This document shows, piece by piece, positions 53,411-62,021 of a stretch of 64,000 nt of DNA. The notes under the pieces were generated by a model. That model was given only the letters and a program-made list of their open reading frames with translations. It was not told the DNA's origin and ran no database searches. The first letter of the stretch is position 1, and every line of letters starts with the position of its first letter. The stretch spans positions 124,001 through 188,000 of the forward strand of contig DWWS01000018.1 of the NCBI GenBank assembly GCA_019119595.1, written 5' to 3'. Source of the DNA: Candidatus Eisenbergiella merdavium (GTDB lineage Bacteria; Bacillota; Clostridia; Lachnospirales; Lachnospiraceae). A program made the position numbers and the translations under genes.

Positions 53411-53523
53411 ATGCCGCCTGGCGGCGGCAGAAAACACGAGGCGGAAGGAGGCCTTCGGCCTCCTTCCTGGAAGAATCACTTCGTGATTCTTCTCTTAATT
53501 GAGTGCCGCCTGGCGGCGGCGGG
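53411..53523 (+). repeat. Composite hairpin repeat ahead of the DUF47 gene, copy B
   Basis: Order: GC box ATGCCGCCTGGCGGCGGC (53411-53428), hairpin 1 AAGGAGGCC-TTC-GGCCTCCTT (53445-53465), linker TTCCTGGAAGAA, hairpin 2 GAAGAATCAC-TTC-GTGATTCTTC (53470-53492), AT stretch, second GC box TGCCGCCTGGCGGCGGCGGG (53504-53523), then the ribosome binding site AGAGGAAG of the DUF47 gene. It is the plus-strand counterpart of the element at 44184-44286; stems differ in sequence but keep pairing. Confidence 0.8.
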
Positions 53524-53537
53524 AAACAGAGGAAGAT

Positions 53538-54161
53538 ATGGCGAAAAATCAAGACAGCGTTTACTTCAACAGCTTTATCAAATGCACGGATTTCTCCTGT
53601 CAGGCAGCACATATGCTGGAGGAGACGATGGCGGATTTTAAAATTGAAAATATGGCCGACCGCATGGAGGCGGTCCATACCATCGAGCATTCCGCCGACA
53701 TGGAGAAGCATGCGCTTCTCAACACGTTGATCAAGGCGTTTATCACTCCCATTGACCGGGAGGACATCATGCTGCTGAGTCAGAATATCGATGAGCTGAC
53801 GGATAAGATCGAGGATGTTCTGATCCGGATCTATTACAACAATATTCAGGAAATCCGTCCTGACGCACTGAAGATGGTGCGCATCGTCTGCCGCTGCTGC
53901 GAGGCTGTGAAGGCGATGATGGAGGAATTTCCGGATTTCCGGCACTCCAAAAAGCTTCACGAGCAGATCATCAAGATCAATTCCATGGAGGAGGAGGCCG
54001 ATAAGATCTACATCGACAGCATGCATCAGCTTCACACCACCTGCAGTGATCCGATGACCGTTATAGCCTGGCGGGAGATTTACGCTTATCTGGAAAAATG
54101 CGCGGACGCCTGCGAGCATGTGGCGGATATCGTGGAAAGCGTTGTGATGAAGAATACCTGA
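53538..54161 (+). CDS. DUF47-family phosphate transport accessory protein
   Basis: A 207-residue helical protein of the PhoU-related DUF47 family, usually encoded with pit and thought to control it. The family cores are seen in FIKCTDFSCQAAHMLEETM, IEHSADMEKHALLNTLIKAFITPIDREDIMLLSQNIDELTDKIED and EIYAYLEKCADACEHVADIVESVVMKN, with the acidic metal-binding ExxxD repeats. ATG 53538 has AGAGGAAGAT before it. Terminated by a strong hairpin. Confidence 0.95.
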   Translation: MAKNQDSVYFNSFIKCTDFSCQAAHMLEETMADFKIENMADRMEAVHTIEHSADMEKHALLNTLIKAFITPIDREDIMLLSQNIDELTDKIEDVLIRIYYNNIQEIRPDALKMVRIVCRCCEAVKAMMEEFPDFRHSKKLHEQIIKINSMEEEADKIYIDSMHQLHTTCSDPMTVIAWREIYAYLEKCADACEHVADIVESVVMKNT

Positions 54162-54184
54162 ACCAAATATCTGAACCATACAGA

Positions 54185-54223
54185 GCCGTCCTGTCCGCAG
54201 CCTGCGGAGGGACGGCCTTTTTT
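54185..54223 (+). terminator. Terminator of the pit-DUF47 unit
   Basis: GCCGTCC pairs with GGACGGC, with an inner TCCGCAG/CTGCGGA stem, followed by CTTTTTT. Classic rho-independent form. Confidence 0.9.
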
Positions 54224-54250
54224 CATGTTGGAAAACACCCTCCCTGAATC

Positions 54251-54376
54251 CGGCCCGTCCATCGCCGCAGGCGATCCGGAATGGCGGGCCGTGTTACAGT
54301 TCGTCAGTGCGCCAGGAAGCGGTAACTTTTCGTTAAAAATATACATAAAATGGTGGATTTTGGCATTGTCCGCCAA
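54251..54376 (+). promoter_or_regulatory. Upstream region of the first hydrolase gene with hairpin and dyad
   Basis: A nested hairpin lies at 54251-54291 (CGGCCCG/CGGGCCG outside, ATCGCC/GGCGAT inside). Then an AT-rich stretch and the dyad TTGGC-N7-GCCAA (54360-54376), followed by TATAAATTATAG. The dyad has the form of a repressor or activator site close to the promoter; the exact -35 and -10 boxes are not clear. Confidence 0.45.
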
Positions 54377-54451
54377 GCATAAATCATATAAATTATAGTT
54401 GAACATGAATATCTTCACATCTGATCAGTGGGAAAGGAAGGGAACAGAAGA

Positions 54452-56383
54452 ATGACTGGCTGGATCTATACGGGGAACGGCTTCTGGGAGCTGGAAGCCG
54501 GAGAAAAACGGATTCTGAAGGCTTATGCACGCGCAGAAAGCGCGGACGGGCGGTATGTGGACACACGGACGGCCAGGCTGGAGGGACAGACACTGGAGAA
54601 CGGACTTCTGGCGCTGCGCTTCCTGGGGGAGGAAGGGCTGGTTCTGACAGAGCGTCTTGGCGTCACGGACGAAGGGATAGCCTGGGCGGACTGTACGCTT
54701 CAGGAGGCGGACGGGACGGAAGCGGCCTCACGGCTTCTTACCCCCCTGGTTTTCTGTGCGCCGGATGCAAAGGAAGGCCATCGGGCGCCCGCGGTCTGGA
54801 AGGATCTGTGGCTCCGGATGCTCTGTGTTCCGTATGACAATACCATGTGGCTGCGCTATGAAGCGCTTCCTCTCAAGTCGGGGCGCAGAAGCTATGACCT
54901 GACGGTGCTCTATTCCGAGTCCAGCAGGGAAGGCATCCTGGTGGGCGCGCTGGACTTCGATCGTTGGAAAAACGGGATCGTCTGCTCCGCCACGGATGCC
55001 AACACGCTGGAGGCGCGCTGCGGCATGGCGGACGAGGGAACGCATGATACCCAGCCCCACGGCGTTCTGCGGGGAACAGAGGTATCCTCCTCCCGGTTCG
55101 GCATTCTGTACGGTGCGGACTACCGGAAGCTGCTTGAGGCCTACGGGGATTTTCTTTCCTCCGAGCGTCCTCCCCTGAAATGGGAGCATGGCGTGCCGTT
55201 CGGTTTTAACAGCTGGGCAGGGCTTGCCTTCCGTCTGAATGAGGCAAGATACGAAGGCTCTGCGGAATTCCTCCGCACGGAGCTGATGAACGGCGGCTAT
55301 GAAAATCAGGGAACCACCTACGCCAATCTGGACGCCGGATGGAACGTAATGGCCCCGGAGCGCCTTGCCGCACAGGCACAGAGGCTCCACCAGGCAGGAC
55401 AGAAGGCGGGAATCTACGACGCGCCCTTCGCCTTCTTCGGGAAGGATACGCAGGAGGAGATCCCCGGCGTTCCCGGCCATTCTTACGGCGAGATCCTTCT
55501 ACGGGACGAAAAGGGACGTCTTCTTCCCCGCGTGGACGGCGCCATTCCCTATGACGTCACCCATCCGCTCTGGGAGGAAATGACCCGTTATAAATTCAAC
55601 AGATTTGTCGAATGGAATTATGATTATGTGAAGGTGGATTTCATGACCCACGGAGGGATGGAGGGCTGCCGTTACGATAAGACCGTATCTACCGGAAGAC
55701 AGGCCATCAACCGGGCCTATGCGTTTCTGGACGCTCTGCTGGACGAAGGCAGGATCGGACGGCCGTTCTTCATCAGCCTTTCCATCGCGCCCATCTTCCC
55801 TTACGGCTACGGACATGCCAGACGGGTATCCTGCGATGCCTTCGGCACCGCGCAGGATGTGGAATACGAGCTGAATTCCCACACCTACGGCTGGTGGCTG
55901 AGCGGTCGCCTGTATCAGTACAACGATCCGGATCATATCGTTCTCTATAAAAGCTTCGGCATGGAAAAGGCCAGTACGGAGGGAGAGGCAAGGGCTCGCT
56001 ATACCACGGCCGTCATCGGCGGTACGGTCATGATGCTTTCCGACGACTATGAGCTTTTGGAGGCCGGGGAACGTACCAGGAAGCTGGCCTGCAATCCGGC
56101 CGTAAACCGCATTGCCGCGTCCCAGACCGCTTTTCTTCCTGCGGAATCAGCGGCGGACAGCGCATCCACGGCCTATAGCGCCGTCATCGACGGCAAGGCC
56201 TGCGTCGCCCTGTTCCACTGGAAGCCGGAAAAGGAAACGGTGGTCCTGGACGCGGCCCGCGCCGGACTGAAAGAGGACGCGGAATATACGGATCTGTGGA
56301 GCGGCAGGAGCTTTCAAACAGAAAACGGCCGGATCTCCTGGGAGATCGAGGGCTGCGACGCGCTCCTTCTCCAGGAGCGCTGA
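54452..56383 (+). CDS. Alpha-galactosidase-like glycoside hydrolase (clan GH-D), copy 1
   Basis: A 643-residue protein without signal peptide, so probably acting on imported oligosaccharides. An amino-terminal beta-sandwich (1-240) is followed by a TIM barrel with FGFNSWAGLAF, TTYANLDAGWNVM, the nucleophile-type Asp396 in YDYVKVDFMTHGG and the acid-type aspartate in QYNDPDHIVLY (Asp492/Asp494), matching the KxDF and NDPD motifs of GH27/GH36 enzymes, and a short carboxy-terminal beta domain. Sugar specificity (galactose, N-acetylgalactosamine or other) is open. It has a paralogue directly behind it. Start ATG 54452 lies behind GGAAGGG. Followed after 90 bases by the second copy. Confidence 0.82.
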   Translation: MTGWIYTGNGFWELEAGEKRILKAYARAESADGRYVDTRTARLEGQTLENGLLALRFLGEEGLVLTERLGVTDEGIAWADCTLQEADGTEAASRLLTPLVFCAPDAKEGHRAPAVWKDLWLRMLCVPYDNTMWLRYEALPLKSGRRSYDLTVLYSESSREGILVGALDFDRWKNGIVCSATDANTLEARCGMADEGTHDTQPHGVLRGTEVSSSRFGILYGADYRKLLEAYGDFLSSERPPLKWEHGVPFGFNSWAGLAFRLNEARYEGSAEFLRTELMNGGYENQGTTYANLDAGWNVMAPERLAAQAQRLHQAGQKAGIYDAPFAFFGKDTQEEIPGVPGHSYGEILLRDEKGRLLPRVDGAIPYDVTHPLWEEMTRYKFNRFVEWNYDYVKVDFMTHGGMEGCRYDKTVSTGRQAINRAYAFLDALLDEGRIGRPFFISLSIAPIFPYGYGHARRVSCDAFGTAQDVEYELNSHTYGWWLSGRLYQYNDPDHIVLYKSFGMEKASTEGEARARYTTAVIGGTVMMLSDDYELLEAGERTRKLACNPAVNRIAASQTAFLPAESAADSASTAYSAVIDGKACVALFHWKPEKETVVLDAARAGLKEDAEYTDLWSGRSFQTENGRISWEIEGCDALLLQER

Positions 56384-56391
56384 ACGGATCC

Positions 56392-56430
56392 GTTCAACGA
56401 ATACGTTCAACAAATACCCGGAACGAATAC
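56392..56430 (+). repeat. Three 13-nt imperfect tandem repeats between the hydrolase genes
   Basis: GTTCAACGAATAC, GTTCAACAAATAC and CCGGAACGAATAC follow each other without gap. They end before the ribosome binding site GGGAGGG of the second gene. No hairpin of note; purpose unknown. Confidence 0.55.
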
Positions 56431-56473
56431 GCGGATCGGATAAGCAGAAGAAAGAAAAGGGAGGGATCGGCAT

Positions 56474-58513
56474 ATGATGCTGGAAGAGCTCGTAAATCAG
56501 CCATTTGAAGCAAGAAAGCTGTATCGGAAACAGGAACCGCAGATCATCAGTCAGGAAAGCTGCGGACGTGCGGGAGCGGAATTTCTGGACAACGGAACCT
56601 TTTTCTATCTGAAGGACGGGGAACGGATCCATCACGGCTTTTCCTGCGCGGAAACGGAGGCCGGAAGCCGGATCAGTACCAGAACGGCGGCTCTGAAAAG
56701 CCGCAGCGCCCAGGCGGTTTCCGACTGTCTTGGAAACGGCCGTCAGATCGTGAGCGTCTACGAAGAAGGAGGATTGACGCTCACCCAGAAGCTCACCCTG
56801 TATCCGGAGGGGGACCTGGTGGTTCAGATCCTCTTACGGGAGGAAGGAAAGCTGACGCGCACCCGTTACATGGTCCCGTTTTCCGCTCCGTACCCGTCCG
56901 CGGACGGGAAGCGCGTTTTCCTGTCTCTGGATCAGAAAATGCTTCTGGTTCCCTACGACAACGACATGTGGCTCAGGTATGAATCCTGTGTTCCCGCCGC
57001 GGGAAGGCCAAGCTATGATGTGACGGCCGTTTATGACGAGGATACGCTGGAGGGAATGGTGATCGGCGCCCTGGATTTTGACGTCTGGAAAAATGCAGTC
57101 CGCTGGAATTCCCACGATGCGAGAAGCCTGATCGCCTCCTGCGGGATCGCGGACGGCGGGACCCACGACGTATGTCCGCACGGCATTGTGGAGGGCTGGG
57201 AGGTGGCCTCCGCCCGTTTCGTTCTGAGCTGGCAGAACGATGTCCGCAGAGGCATGGAGCATTACGGCGATCTGTGCGCAAAAGTCTGCCCCGCCAGGCC
57301 TTGGAAAAACGGAAGGGTTCCCTTTGGCTGGAACAGCTATGCCGCCCTTGGCGGCACCCTGACGGTGGATCACTGGAAGCAGGCAGGGGAATTTATGCAT
57401 GATGCGCTTCCCAATTACTGCGACGAGGAAGGAGTCTCCTACGTGAACCTGGACGGCGCCTTTGGGCTCGATCAGAACCGTATCCGGGAGATCATCGATG
57501 AGATCCATGCCCGGGGCCAGAAGGCCGGCTGGTATGCCGCTCCCTGCAACTGTCCTGCCGCGCTGGCCGACCTTCCGGTGAAGGGGACCGATCTGAGGGT
57601 AAAGGATCTGTTCCTGAAGGATTTTGACGGCAGACCCCTGCCTCCCGCAGACAACACGGTACCCTTTGACGTGACGCATCCGGTGTGGGAGGCCTACGCC
57701 AGAAAAAATATCCGCATTCTGACCGGACTCGGCGTGGATTATATCAAGATCGATTTTCTCACCCACGGCTCCGTTGAGGGGGATCACTACATCAAAAACG
57801 TGACGGGCCGTATGGCTCTGAACCGGGTGTACCGCCTTCTGCAGGAGGAGATCGACGCCTGCGGCCGGGAAATCTTCGTCAGTCTGTCCATCGCTCCGCT
57901 TTTTCCTTATTTCCTCGGAAACGCGAGAAGATGCTGCTGCGATTCCTTCGGCCATTACGACGACGTCCGCTATGTGCTTAACGCCCTGAATTTTGCCTGG
58001 TGGACCAACGGGCGCATCTACCGGTATAACGATCCGGATCATGTTCCGCTGTATCATTCCGTCATCGACGGCCGGGAGGCCACCTCGGAAAACGAAGCAA
58101 GATCCCGCTACTATTCGGCGGTCATTTCAGGCACGGTCATGATGCTTTCCGATAACTACGGCCCTGACGGCGATCCGCAGATCATTGAGGAATGCAGAAG
58201 GCGGGCGCTGGCCCTTGCCAACGATGCGGCGGCAAACCGTCTTGCCCGGCTGGGAAAGGCCTTCGTCCCGGTGGAGCTTCGCGACGGAACGACGCCCTTT
58301 TATACCCTGTCCCATGAAGGACGGCATTATGCGGCCGTCTTCAACTTCTCAGCCCAAACGGCCGGGCTGTCCTTTGACGCCCGTAAGGGAGGTCTTCCGG
58401 CAAAAGGAAGCTTTTCCGATATCCACGGCGGCGAAAGGACGCCCTACGACGGCAGGCTCAGCGTGACGCTGGACGGACATGACGCCGTAATCCTGGAGGT
58501 ATTTCCGGAATAA
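56474..58513 (+). CDS. Alpha-galactosidase-like glycoside hydrolase (clan GH-D), copy 2
   Basis: A 679-residue paralogue of the preceding gene. Shared blocks run through the whole length: VPYDNDMWLRYES, GVVIGALDFDVWKNAV-like segment (here GMVIGALDFDVWKNAV), VPFGWNSYAAL, SYVNLDGAF, VDYIKIDFLTHGSVEG with Asp427 as nucleophile candidate, SLSIAPLFPYFLGNARR and IYRYNDPDHVPLYHS with Asp520/Asp522. It differs in a longer amino end (about 30 residues). No signal peptide. The two genes clearly arose by duplication and divergence, which suggests different linkages or substrates of one glycan. ATG 56474 follows GGGAGGGATCGGCAT. Confidence 0.82.
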   Translation: MMLEELVNQPFEARKLYRKQEPQIISQESCGRAGAEFLDNGTFFYLKDGERIHHGFSCAETEAGSRISTRTAALKSRSAQAVSDCLGNGRQIVSVYEEGGLTLTQKLTLYPEGDLVVQILLREEGKLTRTRYMVPFSAPYPSADGKRVFLSLDQKMLLVPYDNDMWLRYESCVPAAGRPSYDVTAVYDEDTLEGMVIGALDFDVWKNAVRWNSHDARSLIASCGIADGGTHDVCPHGIVEGWEVASARFVLSWQNDVRRGMEHYGDLCAKVCPARPWKNGRVPFGWNSYAALGGTLTVDHWKQAGEFMHDALPNYCDEEGVSYVNLDGAFGLDQNRIREIIDEIHARGQKAGWYAAPCNCPAALADLPVKGTDLRVKDLFLKDFDGRPLPPADNTVPFDVTHPVWEAYARKNIRILTGLGVDYIKIDFLTHGSVEGDHYIKNVTGRMALNRVYRLLQEEIDACGREIFVSLSIAPLFPYFLGNARRCCCDSFGHYDDVRYVLNALNFAWWTNGRIYRYNDPDHVPLYHSVIDGREATSENEARSRYYSAVISGTVMMLSDNYGPDGDPQIIEECRRRALALANDAAANRLARLGKAFVPVELRDGTTPFYTLSHEGRHYAAVFNFSAQTAGLSFDARKGGLPAKGSFSDIHGGERTPYDGRLSVTLDGHDAVILEVFPE

Positions 58514-58591
58514 CGGACGACCGGGGGCCGGATCCTCCTCTGCGCGGGGATCCGGCTTCCGCCGTCATACAAAAGCAGAATGGGGATTCAC

Positions 58592-60241
58592 ATGAAAAAA
58601 TGGTTTGCCGCGCAGAAGCAGCAGACGAAAATCCTGCTGTGGTATTTGATTTTCGCCCTGCTTCCCATGATACTTATCACAATTTATACCTACTTTTATA
58701 CCAGCCGGCTTATGCTGGACAGCCTGAACAAAAATCTGGACAGCCAGATCGAACAGATCGCATGGGATCTGGATGATACCACGGGGGATTATTACACCAT
58801 TTCCAATCTGCTGTATATGGACGAAACTCTCTGGAGCTATCTGATGGCCGATTATTCCGAACGGGGCTATGAGGATCTTTATTTGTATGTGGACGAGCTT
58901 TTTTCCAATATCCGCATGCTCTACCCGGAGATCAGCGGCCTGTCCGTGCTCAGCACCAACGCCACGCTCCCGAGGGACAACTACTATTTTTATGTGATGG
59001 ACAAAGAGGAATTGGAATCGGAAAACAGAAGGCTGACCCAGGCCGGAAACGTGCTCCAGATGTACCGGATGAAGGACGGCGGCCTCTGCTTTATCCGTTT
59101 CATGAACCGCTATGAAACGGGAAAAAACCGTAATTTTCTCATGATCCGCATTGACAGTGACGTGATCTCGCAGATTCTGGACAGCGGAGACGATACGCTG
59201 ACGGTCCTCCTTGAGGACGACGACGGCGTGATCCAGGTTTCCAACCAGGAGGCGCTCACAGGACGCCGCTTCGAAACGCTGGAGCTTAAAAACCAGGTGG
59301 TGCGCGAGCAGGAAACCGACTACAGCGGACGCCTGATCCTGTATACGGATTCCCGCATTTTCAAGGGGCCGGTCCGGCGGGCCGCCCTGCAGATTTTTCT
59401 TCTTTTCTCCGTGTCCTCCGGCCTCGCTTTTATCGCCATCGCCAGATACAGTTTTCATTTTCAGAAAAACGTGGAAAAGGTGCTGAACGGAGCGAACCAG
59501 ATCAGCTACGGGGATTTTTCCTACAAGATCCCCGACGTCGGAACGGATGAGATCGGCGTGATAGCCGAAGCCGTCAACACGCTTGGCGAACGGATCCGCA
59601 CCACCATTGCGGAATCCTATGAAAAGGAGCTGAAACGGCAGATTTCCGAAAGGAACCAGCTTCAGGAGCAGATCAACCCTCATTTTCTGTACAACGCCCT
59701 GTCCTCCATCTCCTCCATGGCGCTGAACAACGGAGATCCGGAAACCAGCCAGGCCATCGTATACCTTGCGGATTTCTACCGCATTTCCCTCAATCAGGGG
59801 AAGCAGGAGCTGACCATCCGGGAGGAGCTGCGCCTTCTGGAAAGCTATATGAAGATCCAGCAGGTGCGCTTTGGGAACAGCATTGAGCTGGAATACGACC
59901 TGGACGAGGGCCTGCTTGAGCATAAGGTCATGAAGCTGACGCTCCAGCCCATCGTAGAAAATTCCATTCATCACGGAAGAACGGATGATTCCGAAAGCTT
60001 TCACATTCTAATCCGTCTGTATGGGGAGGAAGGAAAAACCGTGCTGGAGGTCATCGACGACGGACGGGGCATCCCGCCTGAAAAAATGCTGGAGCTTCAG
60101 GATTCCATGGATCAGTCCGTGGGCGGATACGGGCTGAGAAACGTCAGCCTCCGGATCAAGCTTCAGTACGGCCCGGAGTACGGGATCAGCATGGAAAGCG
60201 AGGAGGGCTTCGGCACCAAGGTGCGGATCAAGCTTCCATGA
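58592..60241 (+). CDS. YesM-type sensor histidine kinase
   Basis: A 549-residue membrane kinase of the His_kinase/YesM class. Helix 1 at residues 14-36, a large extracellular sensor (37-265), helix 2 near 270-292, HAMP, then the kinase domain with His364 in QINPHFLYNALSSISS, N box PIVENSIHHG and DDGRGIPP, GGYGLRNV. These kinases pair with AraC-type receivers and sense extracellular sugars, often via a binding protein. Here the binding lipoprotein and the YesN-like regulator follow directly. ATG 58592 is five bases from GGGGA; an in-frame ATG at 58580 overlaps that site. The stop region is followed by a 10-base direct duplication (GCTTCCATGA). Confidence 0.93.
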   Translation: MKKWFAAQKQQTKILLWYLIFALLPMILITIYTYFYTSRLMLDSLNKNLDSQIEQIAWDLDDTTGDYYTISNLLYMDETLWSYLMADYSERGYEDLYLYVDELFSNIRMLYPEISGLSVLSTNATLPRDNYYFYVMDKEELESENRRLTQAGNVLQMYRMKDGGLCFIRFMNRYETGKNRNFLMIRIDSDVISQILDSGDDTLTVLLEDDDGVIQVSNQEALTGRRFETLELKNQVVREQETDYSGRLILYTDSRIFKGPVRRAALQIFLLFSVSSGLAFIAIARYSFHFQKNVEKVLNGANQISYGDFSYKIPDVGTDEIGVIAEAVNTLGERIRTTIAESYEKELKRQISERNQLQEQINPHFLYNALSSISSMALNNGDPETSQAIVYLADFYRISLNQGKQELTIREELRLLESYMKIQQVRFGNSIELEYDLDEGLLEHKVMKLTLQPIVENSIHHGRTDDSESFHILIRLYGEEGKTVLEVIDDGRGIPPEKMLELQDSMDQSVGGYGLRNVSLRIKLQYGPEYGISMESEEGFGTKVRIKLP

Positions 60242-60361
60242 GCTTCCATGAGCTCCCTCGGGCTTCCGGATCGCGCTTCTCTTCCCGCCGGATGCTTCCG
60301 GCGCGTATTTTCCTCTCCGCGGCACAGCCCGGTGCGATGGCGCGAATGAAAGGAGTTCAGA

Positions 60362-61984
60362 TTGAAAAAAACAGCAAAAGCACTTTCCTTCCTGCTCCTC
60401 CTGCTTCTTCTTTCCGCAGGGTGCGGCCGAATGGAGCTTTGGCAGGAGACGTCTTCCGGCCTCACGGCTTCTGAACAGAACGCGGGCGTATCAGCAGGCA
60501 CGGATGAGGAGGAATATGTTCTCACACTCTTTGATAAAAATTCCGACCGGCATAAGTTCGACGACAGGATCGCGCAGGAGATCATGAGACGCACCGGAGT
60601 CCGGATCCAGGTCATCGATTCCACGGACGACGCGGCGGAACGGGAGGAGCTGATGTACACCTATCAGGACTATCCCGATATGATCAAGGTGGATCTGGAC
60701 GCCATTGCAAAATATCAGGACGCGGGCTTTCTGATCGACCTCTCCCCTTATCTGTCCCGCCTCCCCGCAGTGGAGGAAATGTACGGAGACATGCTGAACC
60801 GGTTCCGTACAGAGGATGGAAAGTTGTATTATCTGGGCAACTGGTACGGGGAGGATCTGGATGCGGTGTCCGGCTTTCAGATCCGCTATGATTATCTGGT
60901 GGAGCTGGCAGGAAAGGAACGGGCGGACAGCGACGAGCCGTTTACACAGGAGGAATTTCTGGAGCTGCTGCGTTCCTTTGCTGAAAAATATCCGCAGATC
61001 GACGGCCAGCCCTCCATCCCCTTCACCACCTGTCTGGATTATGAGTATATGGGCGCCCTGCAGGGAATGTACGGAATGAAGACCTATTATGAGGAAAACG
61101 GCCGGCTGCTTCATCCCGCAAAGGATCCACGGTATATTCAGATGCTCTCCTTCCTGAATCAAATGTACCGGGAGGGGCTTCTGGATAAGGAATGGGTTCT
61201 GAACCGGAAGGACCTGTACCTGGATAAGATCAAAAGCGGGCGGGTATTCGCCACTGCATGCGCCTACTGGGACATTTCCAGTGAAAATTCCCTCCTGCGC
61301 GCCGAGGGCGGAGGCAATGCCTTCTACGCCTGCTACAAGGTGCTGGGGGAAGGCGTGGAAGCGTCCGAAACCACCTACGGCGGGCGCAACTCTCTGGGCT
61401 GGGACGCCATCGCAGTGACGGATCACTGCCGCAACATGGACGCCGCCCTGAGGGTGATCGATTTTCTCGCAAGCGAGGAGGGGCAGTATCTGATGCTCTG
61501 GGGAATCGAGGGTGAGGACTGGAGCTATGTGGACGGGGTCCGTACGCCGAATGAGGATAATCTGGAGCTTTTCACAAGAAGCATCAGCCGCACGATCGAA
61601 CAGACCGGCATACGGCGATGGATCTGGTTCATCAAGAACGGAAACGGCAGCGACGGCTCCCCCTATGATCTGATGACCAAGTACCAGCCGACAATAGAAG
61701 CGCAGATCGCGAACAGACGGATGGAAAGCGATCATTGGGATACCTCCATCTACCTCGGTCTGGATCCGGAAAGCGGCACCGAGGAATCCCTCATGTGGAC
61801 CAACATCGAAAATATCTATGACGAAACGTTTCCCCGGATGGTGAATGCGGACAGCGCGGAAAGCATGCTCGCAATGCATGAAAAGCTGCTTTTGGATATG
61901 GAGGCGGAGGGTCTGTCCTCGGTGGAGGCGATCTGGACAGAAAATTATCAGAAACGGATCGGGCAATGGGAGGCGCAAGATTAG
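60362..61984 (+). CDS. Extracellular solute-binding lipoprotein (sugar ABC type)
   Basis: A 540-residue lipoprotein: signal MKKTAKALSFLLLLLLLSAG with Cys21 as lipidated residue, then an extracellular solute-binding domain of family 1 (LTLFDKNSDRHKFDDRIAQEIMRRTGVRIQVI; VIDFLASEEGQYLMLWGIEGEDWSYV). Proteins of this size with the GIEGEDW motif are related to LipO and other oligosaccharide-binding proteins. Since it lies between kinase and regulator genes, it may deliver the ligand to the sensor rather than to a permease; no permease genes are in the window. The start is TTG 60362 behind AAAGGAG. Confidence 0.9.
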   Translation: MKKTAKALSFLLLLLLLSAGCGRMELWQETSSGLTASEQNAGVSAGTDEEEYVLTLFDKNSDRHKFDDRIAQEIMRRTGVRIQVIDSTDDAAEREELMYTYQDYPDMIKVDLDAIAKYQDAGFLIDLSPYLSRLPAVEEMYGDMLNRFRTEDGKLYYLGNWYGEDLDAVSGFQIRYDYLVELAGKERADSDEPFTQEEFLELLRSFAEKYPQIDGQPSIPFTTCLDYEYMGALQGMYGMKTYYEENGRLLHPAKDPRYIQMLSFLNQMYREGLLDKEWVLNRKDLYLDKIKSGRVFATACAYWDISSENSLLRAEGGGNAFYACYKVLGEGVEASETTYGGRNSLGWDAIAVTDHCRNMDAALRVIDFLASEEGQYLMLWGIEGEDWSYVDGVRTPNEDNLELFTRSISRTIEQTGIRRWIWFIKNGNGSDGSPYDLMTKYQPTIEAQIANRRMESDHWDTSIYLGLDPESGTEESLMWTNIENIYDETFPRMVNADSAESMLAMHEKLLLDMEAEGLSSVEAIWTENYQKRIGQWEAQD

Positions 61985-62021
61985 GAAACGCGATTTACGC
62001 CGCTTCGGCATGGAGGTAATT

